From contig JAZLBG010000052.1 of assembly GCA_045613585.1 (NCBI GenBank), forward strand, positions 1 through 7,535: a DNA stretch of 7,535 bases, in the 5' to 3' direction. This DNA comes from Fimenecus sp045613585 (GTDB lineage Bacteria > Bacillota > Clostridia > Oscillospirales > Acutalibacteraceae). The position numbers and the translations under genes were made by a program. Under the pieces are notes generated by a model that ran no database searches, had not been told where the DNA came from, and worked only from the letters and a program-made list of their open reading frames with translations. Of this stretch, positions 6,117 to 7,535 are shown one piece after another; within the stretch, counting starts at the first letter, position 1, and each line of letters starts with the position of its first letter.

Positions 6117-6120
6117 GGAG
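6115..6120 (+). promoter_or_regulatory. Ribosome binding site of the NRPS gene
   Basis: A strong AAGGAG 7 nt before the ATG at 6128 fixes the start of the synthetase at its condensation domain and excludes any loading domain upstream. Confidence 0.8.
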
Positions 6121-6127
6121 TAGTAAA

Positions 6128-7535
6128 ATGAAATTTAAGCTCACATCTTCACAAATGAATTTCTACAACAAAAATTTCACTCTGGACCAACAAATTTGGA
6201 ATCAGGGTGTTATGGAAATATTCCCAAAAGTATATTCTTATGAAGAAATTAATAATGCATATAATAAACTTGTAGAAACTCACGATAGTCTTCGCGTAAA
6301 ACTTCGCGAAACAGAAGATGGTATTATGGCAGAAGTGTGCGAGCATGAACACATTAACTATCGCTTCTGGCAAGTTGAAACTGAAGAAGAGCTTATGCAA
6401 AAAGCGCAAGATTTCCTTAACGAGCCAAAAGACCGTTATGGCCTTTTAGTTGACTGCGCAGTTTTCCAAACTCCAACAACATCAGGCGTTATGATTAATG
6501 CTCATCACATTGTTATTGACGGATTCAGTGCATTAGCTATGACTTCTCATGTGAACGAGTTTTTAAAAGATGAAAATTTCGCACCTGATGTGCAAAAATA
6601 TGCCGATTATGTTGAAGCTGAAGAAAAACATAAGCAATCTCGCCGTTATGCAAAATCTCAAGAATTCTGGCTAAAAGAATTTTCAATTCAACCTGATTGC
6701 AACATCATATCAGCATCTACAAATTCATTAGACTTTTCATCAACAGAGGCAAATCACGCTATTTCGCCAGAATTGATTGACAATATTAAAAATTTCTGCA
6801 CAATTAACGATATTTCAATTACAACATTCTTCAACACAGTTCTGTCAATTTATTTATCACAAAAATATGGAACAGAAAAGCTTACTATTGGTACTCCTGT
6901 TCTCAACAGAACTTCTGCATTAGAATTCAACACTGTTGGTCTTTATATGCATCTTTTACCATTAATCGTAAATCTTTCTGACGATACCTTTTTAGAAAAT
7001 GCAAAACAAATTGAAGATTTTCAACTCAATTTGTTTAGACATCAAAAATTCACACAAAACGACATAAAAGAATTGCTCAAAGAAAATGGTAAAGAACAAA
7101 ACAATCTTTTTGATGTTGCTTTTAATTATCAGGAATTTGATAAAAAAGATGAATATCAGTTTGTTTTTAGATACAGCAACTATCTTTCACTTCCATTGGA
7201 AATACATTTACATAGATTCAATGGAGAAAATTTCAATCTAAAAATTCGTTACAAAACCGCTTTGTTCAGTGAAGAAGAAATTAACATTATGCTAAAGGCT
7301 ATTGTTGCCCTTGCTAAAAACGCACTTGACAATAGTGATAAAAATATCCATTCCCTCGGAATGATTTCTGCCGAAGACCAAGAAAAAATCAACACTTTCA
7401 ACAACACAGAATACACATATGATATTCCAGAAAACACAACTCTTTACTCATTGTTTGAAAACCAAGCAACAATGAACAGTGACAAAGTATGTATAATTGC
7501 AAATGATAAAGAAATCACATACAAAGATTTCAAAG
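6128..7535 (+). CDS. Nonribosomal peptide synthetase, N-terminal condensation domain and start of adenylation domain (partial, 3' end outside window)
   Basis: The open frame continues for 469 codons to the window edge without a stop. Residues about 1-425 form a condensation domain. Its motifs are LTSSQMNFY (5-13), corresponding to C1; THDSLR (51-56), to C2; the catalytic HHIVIDG (126-132) with base His127; YADYVEAE (158-165), to C4; IGTPVLNR (254-261), to C5; and a VGxxxxxLPL segment (270-279). From about 440 the text TLYSLFENQ...DKVCII...ITYKDF is the usual opening of an NRPS adenylation domain, so the order is C-A. Because the protein begins with a condensation domain and has no loading module, its donor must come from another protein; the divergent ligase and carrier protein are the obvious supply. 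The first amino acid cannot be predicted because the specificity pocket lies beyond the window. Further modules and the release domain are unseen. Confidence 0.93.
   Translation, partial: MKFKLTSSQMNFYNKNFTLDQQIWNQGVMEIFPKVYSYEEINNAYNKLVETHDSLRVKLRETEDGIMAEVCEHEHINYRFWQVETEEELMQKAQDFLNEPKDRYGLLVDCAVFQTPTTSGVMINAHHIVIDGFSALAMTSHVNEFLKDENFAPDVQKYADYVEAEEKHKQSRRYAKSQEFWLKEFSIQPDCNIISASTNSLDFSSTEANHAISPELIDNIKNFCTINDISITTFFNTVLSIYLSQKYGTEKLTIGTPVLNRTSALEFNTVGLYMHLLPLIVNLSDDTFLENAKQIEDFQLNLFRHQKFTQNDIKELLKENGKEQNNLFDVAFNYQEFDKKDEYQFVFRYSNYLSLPLEIHLHRFNGENFNLKIRYKTALFSEEEINIMLKAIVALAKNALDNSDKNIHSLGMISAEDQEKINTFNNTEYTYDIPENTTLYSLFENQATMNSDKVCIIANDKEITYKDFK

Noticed and set aside
6149..6409. 86-codon open frame on the - strand within the NRPS condensation domain, and a similar one at 7249-7437
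   Set aside because: Both lie antisense to a clear condensation domain and show no start signal or family resemblance.
1..7535. CRISPR array, transposase, phage or toxin-antitoxin genes
   Set aside because: No regularly spaced direct repeats and no proteins of these kinds were found in any frame.

Overview
The window looks like chromosomal DNA of an AT-rich, low-GC Gram-positive bacterium, most likely a gut Clostridia member of the Ruminococcaceae/Oscillospiraceae type. The reasons are strong AAGGAG/GGAGG-type ribosome binding sites, a lipobox lipoprotein, a Clostridia-style GH13 maltodextrin hydrolase, a tRNA with encoded CCA, and two intergenic palindromic repeats resembling families scattered through such genomes. 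The placement is from pattern recognition only; no search was run.

Left half (1-3913, + strand). A GC-rich, multiply folded intergenic repeat (about 22-144) is followed by a good extended -10 promoter (203-231). It drives a cytoplasmic GH13 neopullulanase/cyclomaltodextrinase-type enzyme (261-2123). Next come a six-helix membrane protein resembling DUF2238/YjdF (2178-2873) and a translationally coupled SurA/PrsA-like lipoprotein (2873-3748). A second palindromic repeat (3755-3826) precedes tRNA-Arg(CCT) (3839-3913). A perfect 16-bp stem terminator (3915-3950) separates this half from the convergent genes beyond it.

Right half (3959-7535). This is the start of a secondary-metabolite locus. 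On the - strand a fatty-acyl/aryl adenylating ligase (5905-4187) is followed, 3 nt after its stop, by a freestanding acyl carrier protein (4183-3959). Divergently, across a 222-bp promoter region, a nonribosomal peptide synthetase (NRPS) begins at 6128 and runs off the window. Its first domain is a condensation domain with an intact HHxxxDG motif, followed by the start of an adenylation domain. The simplest reading is that the ligase activates a carboxylic acid, loads it on the carrier protein, and the N-terminal condensation domain joins it to the first amino acid, giving an N-acylated peptide. This matches the general logic of gut-Clostridia NRPS clusters that make N-acyl peptide aldehydes (ruminopeptin type), but the release domain that would show an aldehyde lies outside the window.

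The divergent intergenic region carries two facing sigma-A-like promoters, several inverted repeats, one of which overlaps a -10 box, and a possible 7-codon leader peptide whose stop overlaps the NRPS ribosome binding site. It is the best place here to look for undescribed regulation.
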